Positions 1-7,740 of a stretch of DNA of 23,526 nucleotides are shown here, piece by piece. The notes below the pieces were generated by a model. That model made no database searches, had not been told where the DNA came from, and saw only the letters and a program-made list of their open reading frames with translations. This DNA comes from an uncultured Eubacteriaceae bacterium (lineage in GTDB: Bacteria > Bacillota > Clostridia > Eubacteriales > Eubacteriaceae): contig CANQOZ010000008.1 in NCBI GenBank assembly GCA_947625585.1, positions 1 through 23,526 on the forward strand. Direction: 5' to 3'. The position numbers and the translations under genes were made by a program. Positions within the stretch are counted from its first letter, which is position 1; every line of letters starts with the position of its first letter.

Positions 1-1520
1 TTGAGGTTGTTGAAAACGGAGATACTAAATTTATCCCTGATCGTTTCTCTAAAACTTATTTTAACTGGATGAATAATATTCGTGACTGGTGTATTTCTAG
101 ACAACTTTGGTGGGGCCATCAAATTCCTGCTTATTATTGTGAAGATTGTGGAGAAATTATTGTTGATAAAGAAAAACCTGATGTTTGTCCTAAATGCGGA
201 TCAACTAATCTAAAACAAGATGAAGATGTTTTAGATACTTGGTTTTCTTCAGCACTATGGCCATTTTCAACTTTAGGTTGGCCTGAAGAGACAGAAGATT
301 TTAAGCAATTTTTCCCAAATAATACTTTAGTTACTGGATATGACATCATTTTCTTCTGGGTTGCTAGAATGATTTTCATGAGCTTATACAATACAGGAGA
401 AACTCCATTTGAAAATATTTATATTCATGGTTTGATTCGTGATAAAAATGGATTAAAAATGAGTAAATCACTCGGAAATGGTATTGATCCATTGCAAGTT
501 ATTAAAGATTTTTCTGCTGATGCATTACGATTTGCAATAATAACAGGGAATGCTGCTGGTAACGATGTTCGAATGAGTGATGAAAAACTTGAATGGGGTA
601 GAAATTTTTTAAATAAGCTTTGGAATGCTTCACGATTTGTTTTAATGAATATAACCGATGAAGTAATTTCTGAAGATCAAGTTATTAATAATCTTGAAGA
701 GACTGATAAATGGATCCTAAGTAGACTTAACAATATTATTAGTGAAGTTACTGATAATATGGATAAGTATGAACTTGGCTTAGCAGCTCAAAAAGTTTAC
801 GACTTTACCTGGAATGAATTCTGTGATTGGTATATCGAATTTGTAAAACCTCGTTTAAATAGTGAAAATGAACAGAGTAAAAGAGCCGCTTATTATACTT
901 TAAGTTATGTTTTAAAGAATATTTTAAAACTCTTACATCCTGTAATTCCATTTATTACTGAAGAAATTTACAGCTACATTCCTGGAACAGATCAGGCTTT
1001 AATTATTGAGCAGTGGCCTGAAGTTAATGAAAAATATCAGTTTAAAACTGAAGAAGAAAATATTCAAAAACTAATTGAAATTGTTCGAGCTATTAGAAAT
1101 ATTAGATCAAATTATGAAGTTCCTAATAAAAAGGAAGTTAATGTATTTGTAAATTCGAGCGATTCGGAATTAAAGAAACTTGAAAATGCTAAAGATATTT
1201 TAAATAAATTAGCTAGGGTAGCTAGCTTAAGTAAACTTCCTGATAATCAAGATTTAGAAAAATATGCTACAGCTGTTGTTAATGATGTTGAAGTCTACAT
1301 TCTTTTAGAGGATTTAATTGATAAAGATAAAGAAATTAAAAGATTAACTTCAAAACTAGCAAAATTAACAAAAGAAGTAGAAAAATCAAATAAAAAGTTA
1401 AGTAATGAAGGGTTCTTATCTAAAGCGCCTGAAGCTGTTGTCAATAAAGAAAAACGAATTCAAAAAGAATTAACAGAAGAAATCAATTCTATAAAAAAGC
1501 GTTTAAGTAATTTGCAATAA
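1..1520 (+). CDS. valS: Valine-tRNA ligase, 5'-truncated by the window edge
   Basis: Cytoplasmic class I synthetase that charges tRNA-Val. The open frame runs in from the left edge (codons in frame from base 3), so the N-terminal half with the HIGH motif lies outside the window. Visible parts are the catalytic stretch with WCISRQLWWGHQIP, the zinc-ribbon-like CEDCG...CPKCG pairs, DVLDTWFSSALWPFSTLGWP and the KMSKS motif itself (bases 456-470, NGLKMSKSLGNG). The anticodon-binding helical domain follows. The last 70 or so residues are Lys/Glu-rich and end in the C-terminal coiled-coil arm (KEVEKSNKKLSNEGFLSKAP), which is typical of ValRS and separates it from IleRS and LeuRS. A yjbQ-like gene follows at short distance and probably shares the transcript. 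No frameshift is seen. Confidence 0.97.
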   Translation, partial: EVVENGDTKFIPDRFSKTYFNWMNNIRDWCISRQLWWGHQIPAYYCEDCGEIIVDKEKPDVCPKCGSTNLKQDEDVLDTWFSSALWPFSTLGWPEETEDFKQFFPNNTLVTGYDIIFFWVARMIFMSLYNTGETPFENIYIHGLIRDKNGLKMSKSLGNGIDPLQVIKDFSADALRFAIITGNAAGNDVRMSDEKLEWGRNFLNKLWNASRFVLMNITDEVISEDQVINNLEETDKWILSRLNNIISEVTDNMDKYELGLAAQKVYDFTWNEFCDWYIEFVKPRLNSENEQSKRAAYYTLSYVLKNILKLLHPVIPFITEEIYSYIPGTDQALIIEQWPEVNEKYQFKTEEENIQKLIEIVRAIRNIRSNYEVPNKKEVNVFVNSSDSELKKLENAKDILNKLARVASLSKLPDNQDLEKYATAVVNDVEVYILLEDLIDKDKEIKRLTSKLAKLTKEVEKSNKKLSNEGFLSKAPEAVVNKEKRIQKELTEEINSIKKRLSNLQ

Positions 1521-1553
1521 AGTTGTTTGAATAAAAAGGAAATGGGTATAGAA

Positions 1554-1970
1554 ATGAAATCATTTCGCAAAGTATTATATTTTAATCTACCTACAAGAAG
1601 AGCCATTGTAAACATAACAGAAGCTGTTCAGAAAGCCATAACAGAATCTGGAATTTCAGAGGGCTTATGTTTAATTAATGCTATGAATATAACAGCTAGT
1701 GTTTTCATAAATGATGATGAAGCAGGATTACATAGAGATTATGAAAGATGGCTTGAAAAATTAGCACCAGAAAAACCATATTCACAATATGATCATAATG
1801 GTTTTGAAGATAATGCTGATGCTCACCTTAAAAGAACACTTGTTGGTCGAGAAGCTGTAGTAGCTGTTACTAAAGGATTATTAGATTTTGGAACCTGGGA
1901 ACAAATTTTTTATTATGAATTTGATGGAAAACGTCAAAAAAGAGTACTGATAAAAATTATCGGTGATTGA
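1554..1970 (+). CDS. yjbQ: YjbQ-family (UPF0047) protein, secondary thiamine-phosphate synthase-like
   Basis: Small single-domain protein of the YjbQ/UPF0047 family. Some members show weak thiamine-phosphate synthase activity, but the physiological role is not settled. The signature EDNADAHLKRTLVGRE (residues about 85-100) and LDFGTWEQIFYYEFDG near the C terminus are clear. I chose the ATG at 1554 because it gives 138 residues, the usual family length, and AAAAAGGA lies 13 bases upstream. In-frame starts at 1527 (TTG) and 1542 (ATG) are possible, but the second would sit directly on the SD. As I recall close relatives, the first ligand motif reads MHITASVFIND; here it reads MNITASVFIND, so residue 45 is Asn instead of His. 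The gene follows valS by 33 bases, with no promoter seen between them. Confidence 0.85.
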   Translation: MKSFRKVLYFNLPTRRAIVNITEAVQKAITESGISEGLCLINAMNITASVFINDDEAGLHRDYERWLEKLAPEKPYSQYDHNGFEDNADAHLKRTLVGREAVVAVTKGLLDFGTWEQIFYYEFDGKRQKRVLIKIIGD

Positions 1971-1972
1971 TT

Positions 1973-2004
1973 TGTAACGTTTTTGTAACGTTACGTATTA
2001 TAAT
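1973..2004 (+). promoter_or_regulatory. WalR-like direct repeat with a -10 box
   Basis: TGTAAC (1973-1978), five bases, TGTAAC (1984-1989) fits the published WalR (YycF) pattern TGTWAH-N5-TGTWAH without a mismatch. A perfect TATAAT follows at 1999-2004, nine bases after the repeat; this spacing is typical for OmpR/PhoB-type activators that replace a -35 element. A short dyad GTAACGTTAC (1985-1994) overlaps the second half-site. No good -35 hexamer is present. The site is directly after the yjbQ stop and points toward the secreted M23 peptidase, a class of gene that WalR controls in Bacillus and Staphylococcus. Regulator identity is inference. Confidence 0.5.
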
Positions 2005-2102
2005 GAAGTCTGATATCCGAAATTAATAAGAAAAAAGAAATTTTTTACGACAATTATTAATTTGTTTATTTGCCCAAAACTGTAACAAAACTTAATAAAA
2101 AT

Positions 2103-2153
2103 GGTCAGTTTTTAAAATAATTCCTATTATTTTAAAAATTAGACCTTTTTTTT
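2103..2153 (+). terminator. Intrinsic terminator after valS-yjbQ, or leader attenuator
   Basis: GGTC followed by an AT-rich stem pairs across the loop TTCCTA with a matching arm ending in GACC (2103-2120 against 2127-2145, one or two mismatches). A run of eight T follows at once. It lies 132 bases after the yjbQ stop and about 100 bases after the -10 at 1999, so it may end a short leader RNA as well as the valS transcript. Confidence 0.85.
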
Positions 2154-2199
2154 ATTGTTTTAAACTTTAGAATAGTTTAAACCTTTTCACATTCATAAT

Positions 2200-2233
2200 T
2201 ATATCCAAGTTGTAACATTCTCTATGTTATAAT
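2200..2233 (+). promoter_or_regulatory. Extended -10 promoter of the M23 peptidase gene
   Basis: TGTTATAAT (2225-2233) is a perfect extended -10. There is no convincing -35 hexamer, but TGTAAC sits at 2211-2216 with a degenerate partner TATATC at 2200-2205, the same 6-5-6 layout as the upstream WalR-like box. Transcription would start near 2240 and leave a leader of about 50 bases. The TTG at 2233 is part of the -10 region and cannot be the translation start. Confidence 0.6.
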
Positions 2234-2289
2234 TGACACGAACTTTGGAAATAGAAATTCTGAAGCAAACTGAAATGAAAGGAGAATTT

Positions 2290-4194
2290 ATGGAGCGGTT
2301 TTTCAAAAGCTTGAATGCCGTTTTTACAACGCTCTTAATACTGGTGGCAATCTTTACACAAATGCTAGTTGTTGGTGCCACGACTCCTGGACTAGAGGGA
2401 CAAGCTAATTCTAACGATGAGTTGAAACTAGTCTATAATACTAGCGTTGTAAACTCAGGCTGGCAGGATTTTGTTGAAAAAAATACAAATTCTGGTCAAC
2501 CAGATGGTAAAGACAGTATTCAAGCTTTATCAGTATCGTTATCGAAAGATTTAGGCACTGTTAAATACAGAGTTTATTTATCTAATAGTGGATGGACAGA
2601 ATGGAGTGAAAATGGAGGCACTGCTGGTGTTGAAGATAATTCACAAACTGTTAAAGCTATCCAAATTAGATTTTCTGAAGATCTGAGTCAAAGCTATGAT
2701 CTCTATTATCAAGTTTACCTTGATGGACAAGGTTGGACGAATTACACCACAAACGATATGGTAGCTGGTTCTGAACAATTTGATAAAGATATCAAAGCAA
2801 TAAACATCAATTACGCTAAAAAGGATGAAGAAGTACCTGTTAGTGTAAATAAAACCGATAACTCACAAGTAAAAACTACAAGCGTTGAAGCAACGCCTAA
2901 TATTAACTACCAGGCACACGTAAGCTTTATTGGGTGGCAAAATCCTGTTAAAGATGGTGACATAGCCGGTACAACAGGACAGTCAATTAGTCTTGAAGCT
3001 TTAAAAATCAACCTAGAAAATGCTGGAAACAACAGTTGGGTTGAATATACGGTTCAAAGTCAGGACATCGGTTGGATGAGTACAAATAGAGATGGTCAAG
3101 AAGCTGGTACAGTTGGTGAAAGTCGTCCAATTGAAGCTGTTTGTATCTCTCTAAAAGGTGACATCAGTGAACAATATGATGTTTATTACCGTATACATAG
3201 TGCTTACATTGGTTGGCTTGGATGGGCAAAGAATGGTGACATTGCTGGAACTGTTGGAATAAGAACACCTGCAGAAGCTATTCAAATTGAATTAGTTAAA
3301 AAAGGTGGTCCTGCTCCAGGTACAACAAATCAACCAAATATAACAGCTGAATCTTTAAAAGCTAATGCCAATGTACGTTACAATTCATTTGTTAACGGTA
3401 ACTGGCAAAATGAAACCGGAAATGGTGAAATGTCTGGATCAACTGGTGCATGTACACCAATTGAAGCATTTTCTGTACATATCGATGACGGATCAAACAC
3501 AAACGTTCAATATCAAGCCTATGTAAGTGATATTGGTTGGCAAGATCCTCAATCAAACGGAACCCCAGCAGGAGTTACAGGTCAAGGTAAACATATTGAA
3601 GCACTCGTTATGAATCTTGGTGGTGACGATGCTGGATTATATGATCTGTATTATCAAGTCTATGTTCAGGATTATGGTTGGTTAGGATGGGCTAAAAATG
3701 GTGAAATGGCTGGAACCGTTAATGGAAATAAACAAGTCGAAGCATTCCATGTTTTGATGCTTCCTAGAGGTTCACAAGCTCCTGGTTCAACAGACAACGC
3801 TTTCCTACAATTAGAACCTCCAACATGGTATTGGCCGCTAGATGGTTATGGTCCAGATAGAATCTCTTCCGGATTCGGTTGGAGACCAGGCGAAAATCAT
3901 TTAGGGATCGATATTCTTGCCCCAGCTGGAACACCTATTAAAGCAAGTAAAGGTGGAACAGTTCAGGTAGCAGGTTGGTATTATGGATATGGGATCTGTG
4001 CAGTAGTTCAAAACGACTCAGGTGAAAAAGTTTATTATGCTCATATGAGTCAAATAAACACCTCAGTTGGAGCTCATGTAGATAGAGGTCAAGTAATTGG
4101 TTTCGTCGGCATGACAGGACAAGCTAACGCTAATCACCTTCACTTAGGTGTAGTTGCTAATGGCAATTGGACAAATCCGTTAGTTTTCTTTTAA
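2290..4194 (+). CDS. Secreted M23-family peptidase with nine ChW repeats
   Basis: Exported cell-wall hydrolase candidate of 634 residues. The ATG at 2290 is chosen because AAAGGAG ends five bases upstream and a signal peptide follows directly: MERFFK, then a hydrophobic stretch (about 8-29) ending in VVGA. Residues about 45-505 hold nine ChW repeats in three groups of three, each with a G-W core (GWQDF, GWTEW, GWTNY; GWQNP, GWMST, GWLGW; NWQNE, GWQDP, GWLGW) and an AG(T/S)-x-EA block. Linkers rich in Thr, Asn, Pro and Gly separate the groups. The C-terminal M23 domain (about 515-634) has the zinc motifs H537-x3-D541 (NHLGID) and H616-L-H618, plus YYAHMS. M23 enzymes cut peptide cross-links; ChW repeats are thought to bind the cell surface. 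The gene is monocistronic between its own promoter and terminator. The cut bond is not known. Confidence 0.93.
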   Translation: MERFFKSLNAVFTTLLILVAIFTQMLVVGATTPGLEGQANSNDELKLVYNTSVVNSGWQDFVEKNTNSGQPDGKDSIQALSVSLSKDLGTVKYRVYLSNSGWTEWSENGGTAGVEDNSQTVKAIQIRFSEDLSQSYDLYYQVYLDGQGWTNYTTNDMVAGSEQFDKDIKAININYAKKDEEVPVSVNKTDNSQVKTTSVEATPNINYQAHVSFIGWQNPVKDGDIAGTTGQSISLEALKINLENAGNNSWVEYTVQSQDIGWMSTNRDGQEAGTVGESRPIEAVCISLKGDISEQYDVYYRIHSAYIGWLGWAKNGDIAGTVGIRTPAEAIQIELVKKGGPAPGTTNQPNITAESLKANANVRYNSFVNGNWQNETGNGEMSGSTGACTPIEAFSVHIDDGSNTNVQYQAYVSDIGWQDPQSNGTPAGVTGQGKHIEALVMNLGGDDAGLYDLYYQVYVQDYGWLGWAKNGEMAGTVNGNKQVEAFHVLMLPRGSQAPGSTDNAFLQLEPPTWYWPLDGYGPDRISSGFGWRPGENHLGIDILAPAGTPIKASKGGTVQVAGWYYGYGICAVVQNDSGEKVYYAHMSQINTSVGAHVDRGQVIGFVGMTGQANANHLHLGVVANGNWTNPLVFF

Positions 4195-4205
4195 ATGACA
4201 ATTAT

Positions 4206-4248
4206 TTAAGCTACTAAAGTGGTTAACTACTTTAGTAGCTTAATTTTT
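4206..4248 (+). terminator. Intrinsic terminator after the M23 peptidase gene
   Basis: Perfect 15-base-pair inverted repeat: TTAAGCTACTAAAGT at 4206-4220 against its complement at 4229-4243, with an 8-base loop. It is followed by a T run (4244-4249). The arms are symmetrical, but only the plus strand carries a gene ending here. Confidence 0.92.
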
Positions 4249-4254
4249 TCTCCT

Positions 4255-4284
4255 TTTTGAATAAAATAAACACTTGATTATAAT
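4255..4284 (+). promoter_or_regulatory. Likely promoter of the glnS unit
   Basis: TTTTGA (4255-4260), 18 bases, TATAAT (4279-4284). The leader to glnS would be about 40 bases. No T-box core (a TGGNACCGCG-like element) is visible between this promoter and glnS. Confidence 0.5.
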
Positions 4285-4333
4285 TATAGATTTAGATACT
4301 ATTTTTAAGAATTTACCAAAATTGGAATTTTAA

Positions 4334-6007
4334 ATGGATACAAATAGTTCAAATTTTATTATTCATAAAATTGAAGATGATATTAACTCAAATAAATATT
4401 CAGAAGAAGAAATAATTACCAGATTTCCACCTGAACCAAATGGATTTCTCCATATTGGTCATGTTAAAGCGGCTTTATTAAATTACAATATCGCTAAACG
4501 CTATGGCGGTGATTTTCATCTACGCTTTGATGACACCAATCCAAGTAAGGAAGAACAACAGTATATTGATTCTATTATTGACGACCTTAAATGGTTAGGT
4601 CTCGAATTCGACGAACCTTATTTTGGATCAAACTATTTTGATCAAATGATTGATTATGCTAGAGAATTAATAAATAAAGGACTAGCATATGTAGATGATC
4701 AAACAGGTGAAGAAATAAAACAAAATCGAGGTGATTTATTTAGTCCAGGTAAAGATAGTCCATATAGAAATAGAAGTATTGAAGAAAATCTTGATTTATT
4801 TAACAGAATGGTAGATGGCGAGTTTCAACCTGGAGAAAAGGTACTCAGAGCTAAAATTGATATGGCAAGTCCTAATATGAACTTAAGGGACCCTGTCATT
4901 TTTAGAATCTTAAATGGTAAAAACGAGCACCTAAATAAAGAATATCATGTATTTCCAATGTATGATTATGCCCATCCACTCGAAGATGCTATTGAAGGGG
5001 TAACACATTCGTTATGTACTCTTGAATTTGAGGATCATCGCCCAATATATGACTGGGTTTTAAATAATATTGATGATTTTAAAGAGAAGCCTCCAGTTCA
5101 AATTGAATTTGCCAGACTAGAACTAACAGATTCTATTGTTGGTAAACGTTATATAAAACAATTAGTCGATGAGGGGATTGTAGATGGTTGGGATGATCCT
5201 AGATTAGTTACTATTTCTGGTTTAAGAAGACGTGGATATACACCAGAAGCACTTCAAGATTTTAGTGAAGAAATAGGTATTTCAAAATCTAATTCTAAAG
5301 TTGATTACAAAATGTTAGAACATTTTGTTAGAAATGATTTAAAGAATAAAGCTAAACGTCTTAATGTAGTTCTTAATCCAATAAAAGTTGTAATCACAAA
5401 TTATCCAGATGATCAGGTTGAAGAGTTAGAAATTGAAACAAACATGGATAATCCTGAGATGGGAAAACATAAAATTCCATTTTCAAAAAACCTTTATATT
5501 GAAGCTTCTGATTTTATGGAAGAACCTGTAAAAAAATACTTTAGACTCTTTCCAGGCAATGAAGTTCGATTACGAGGAGCTTATTTTGTTAAGTGTACTG
5601 ATGTCATAAAAGATGAAGATGGAAATATTGTTGAAATTCATTGTACCTATGATCCTGAAACAAAATCAGGTTCAGGTTTTAATAAAAGAAAAGTTAAGAG
5701 TACAATTCACTGGGTTAGTGAAGAAAGTGCTGTACCAATCAAAGTTAACTTATATGATAACTTAATTAGTGACGAAACTTTTGATTCAAATAATTTTATA
5801 GAAAATATTAATCCAGAGTCAAAAGTGACAGTTACTGCTTATGCTGAACCAGAGATTCTAAATACTTTACCTAATGAAAAAATTCAGTTCATTCGAAACG
5901 GATATTTTAATGCTGATCCAAAATTATTTAATAAAGATAATTTAGAATTTAACAGAATTGTAGAATTAAAAAGTGGTTGGAGACCACCTAAAAAGGATAA
6001 AAAATGA
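4334..6007 (+). CDS. glnS: Glutamine-tRNA ligase
   Basis: Class I synthetase charging tRNA-Gln with glutamine; 557 residues, close to E. coli GlnRS (554), and alignable from end to end by eye. It has TRFPPEPNGFLHIGH with HIGH at 40-43, LRFDDTNP, the GlnRS-type block AKIDMASPNMNLRDPV, THSLCTLEFEDHRPIYDWVL, GWDDPRLVTISGLRRRGYTPEAL, and the two beta-barrel anticodon domains with CTYDPETKSGSG and KSTIHWVS. The second ATP motif, MSKR in E. coli, reads IVGKR at 268-272: the catalytic Lys and the Arg are kept while Ser becomes Gly. The SD is weak (GGA, 7 bases from the ATG). The stop overlaps the next start by four bases (ATGA). Presence of GlnRS suggests direct charging of tRNA-Gln, but does not exclude the GatCAB route elsewhere. 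Confidence 0.97.
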   Translation: MDTNSSNFIIHKIEDDINSNKYSEEEIITRFPPEPNGFLHIGHVKAALLNYNIAKRYGGDFHLRFDDTNPSKEEQQYIDSIIDDLKWLGLEFDEPYFGSNYFDQMIDYARELINKGLAYVDDQTGEEIKQNRGDLFSPGKDSPYRNRSIEENLDLFNRMVDGEFQPGEKVLRAKIDMASPNMNLRDPVIFRILNGKNEHLNKEYHVFPMYDYAHPLEDAIEGVTHSLCTLEFEDHRPIYDWVLNNIDDFKEKPPVQIEFARLELTDSIVGKRYIKQLVDEGIVDGWDDPRLVTISGLRRRGYTPEALQDFSEEIGISKSNSKVDYKMLEHFVRNDLKNKAKRLNVVLNPIKVVITNYPDDQVEELEIETNMDNPEMGKHKIPFSKNLYIEASDFMEEPVKKYFRLFPGNEVRLRGAYFVKCTDVIKDEDGNIVEIHCTYDPETKSGSGFNKRKVKSTIHWVSEESAVPIKVNLYDNLISDETFDSNNFIENINPESKVTVTAYAEPEILNTLPNEKIQFIRNGYFNADPKLFNKDNLEFNRIVELKSGWRPPKKDKK

Positions 6008-7311
6008 TTTGGTCTTTAAAGGAAACGCTTCCACGAGAAGACATTGAAGAAATTCAGTTAAAACGGTTAAAAAAACAAATAAAAAAAATCTATAAAAAGG
6101 TTCCTTATTATAGAGAAAAATTTAAAGAAATTGGAATTAAGCCAAAAGATATTCAATCATTAGCAGATATAAAATATCTTCCATTTACATCAAAAGAGGA
6201 TTTAAGATTAAACTATCCTTTTGGAATGTTTGCTGTTCCTAAAGAAGAAATTGTCCGTTACCATGCCTCTTCTGGTACAACTGGTAATCCAACAGTTGTA
6301 GGTTATACCAGAAAAGATATGGAGACTTGGAAAGAGTGTATTGCACGATTAGTCACAATGGCTGGTGTAACTAGAAGAGATATCGCACATATCTCTTTTG
6401 GGTATGGTTTATTTACAGGAGCTTTTGGACTGCATCAGGGATTAGAAAAGGTTGGTGCCGCAGTTGTTCCAATGTCTAGTGGAAATACACAAAGACAAAT
6501 TAAAATGATGAAAGACTTTGGTGCAACAGTTTTAATTGGAACACCTTCTTATGGATTAAGACTAGCTGAAACAGCTATTGAAATGGGAATTGATCCATTA
6601 ACAGATTTAAAATTACGAGTTGGCTGTTTTGGTGGAGAAGGAAGTACCGAAGCTATGCGTGATAAGCTTCATGAATCTTTAGGTCTATTTGCTACAGAAA
6701 ACTATGGTTTAAGTGAAGTAGTTGGACCTGGGGTTTCAGGCGAATGTACTGAATTAACAGGTTTACATATCAATGAAGATCATTTTTTATGCGAAGTAAT
6801 AAATCCTGAAACTGGTGAAGTCTTACCTGCTGGAGAAGAAGGAGAATTAGTTATAACACCTTTAACAAAAGAAGCAATTCCTGTTGTTAGATATCGTACT
6901 AAAGATATAACAAGTATTGATTATGAGCCGTGTAGTTGTGGTCGAACAACTGCTAGAATGGCTAAAGTAAGTGGTAGAACTGACGATATGCTTATTATTA
7001 GTGGTGTTAATGTTTTCCCAAGTCAAATTGAAGAAGTCTTATACAATATTGATGGGATTGGTACAAATTACCTTATTACGGTCTATAAAGAAAATTACAT
7101 TGATAAGATTGCAATTGATGTTGAAGTAACAGATAACAGTGTATTAGATTCACCTGACTCAATTGAAAATTTACTTAAAAAAGTAAGAGAACAACTACAT
7201 GTAACACTCGGAATTCACCCAAAAATAAATCTTGTTGAATCTAAGAAGATTAAAAGAACTGAAGGTAAAGCTCAAAGAGTAGTAGACTTAAGGAATAAAG
7301 ATGGCAATTAA
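6004..7311 (+). CDS. paaK: Phenylacetate-CoA ligase family, AMP-forming
   Basis: ANL-superfamily acyl-CoA ligase of 435 residues, the usual PaaK length. It activates an aryl acid with ATP and joins it to CoA; the true substrate may be phenylacetate, indoleacetate or another aryl acid. Visible motifs are the P-loop SSGTTGNPT (89-97), FGGEGSTEAMR (209-219), YGLSE (234-238), VVRYRTKDI (294-302), CSCGRT (310-315), GRTDDMLIISGVNVFPSQIEE (324-344) and the C-terminal Lys of GKAQRV (K422). The FGGEGS form replaces the FGAEPW of classic PaaK; I recall the same form in other clostridial members, so it probably marks a subfamily. Translation is coupled to glnS by ATGA, and the end overlaps the ACT gene by 11 bases. 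In anaerobes such pairs often accompany indolepyruvate ferredoxin oxidoreductase genes; none is in view. Confidence 0.92.
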   Translation: MIWSLKETLPREDIEEIQLKRLKKQIKKIYKKVPYYREKFKEIGIKPKDIQSLADIKYLPFTSKEDLRLNYPFGMFAVPKEEIVRYHASSGTTGNPTVVGYTRKDMETWKECIARLVTMAGVTRRDIAHISFGYGLFTGAFGLHQGLEKVGAAVVPMSSGNTQRQIKMMKDFGATVLIGTPSYGLRLAETAIEMGIDPLTDLKLRVGCFGGEGSTEAMRDKLHESLGLFATENYGLSEVVGPGVSGECTELTGLHINEDHFLCEVINPETGEVLPAGEEGELVITPLTKEAIPVVRYRTKDITSIDYEPCSCGRTTARMAKVSGRTDDMLIISGVNVFPSQIEEVLYNIDGIGTNYLITVYKENYIDKIAIDVEVTDNSVLDSPDSIENLLKKVREQLHVTLGIHPKINLVESKKIKRTEGKAQRVVDLRNKDGN

Positions 7312-7735
7312 ACAAATATCAATTTTTGTACAAAATCGTCCAGGACATTTAGCTGACGTTACTGAAATATTAAAAGAGAATAATATTAAAATCATTGGAT
7401 TAAGTTTAACTGAAGGTAATGACTTTGGAATCGTCAGATTAATTGTTGATGATGTTTACAAAACAGAGTATTTATTAAAAGAAGATAAATACTTAACTCG
7501 AATAGATGATGTCCTAGTTATACTAATAGATGACCAAATAGGCTTAATTAATAGTATCTGTCAAGAATTAGCAAAAAATAATATAAATATAAATTATATT
7601 TATATGTTATTAGAAGAGTATAATAAAAAATTACCTTTAGTTATTAAAACATCAGACCAAGAAAAAACAAAAGAGGTTATTGAGAATTTAGGTATATCTG
7701 TTATTTCACAAAGTACAAAATCTAGAAATAATTAA
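7301..7735 (+). CDS. Tandem ACT-domain protein paired with the CoA ligase
   Basis: 144 residues forming two ACT domains back to back (about 3-68 and 70-137). The first has the typical ligand-loop sequence QNRPGHLADVTEILKENNI. The second begins VLVILIDDQIGLINSICQELAKNNI. ACT domains bind amino acids or related small molecules. Stand-alone double-ACT proteins of this kind are common next to PaaK-like ligases and are thought to sense the aromatic amino acid or aryl acid; this role is inferred from context. The reading frame starts 11 bases inside the ligase gene, so the two are translationally linked. No membrane segment or cysteine pair stands out. Confidence 0.88.
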   Translation: MAIKQISIFVQNRPGHLADVTEILKENNIKIIGLSLTEGNDFGIVRLIVDDVYKTEYLLKEDKYLTRIDDVLVILIDDQIGLINSICQELAKNNININYIYMLLEEYNKKLPLVIKTSDQEKTKEVIENLGISVISQSTKSRNN

Positions 7736-7740
7736 AATAG

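Noticed and set aside
2233..2289. Longer M23 peptidase starting at TTG 2233.
   Set aside because: That codon begins on the last base of the -10 box. The ATG at 2290 has AAAGGAG and begins a proper signal peptide.
4250..4333. Possible T-box leader before glnS, as is common for synthetase genes in Firmicutes.
   Set aside because: No TGGNACCGCG-like T-box core and no terminator between promoter and gene. The leader is too short.
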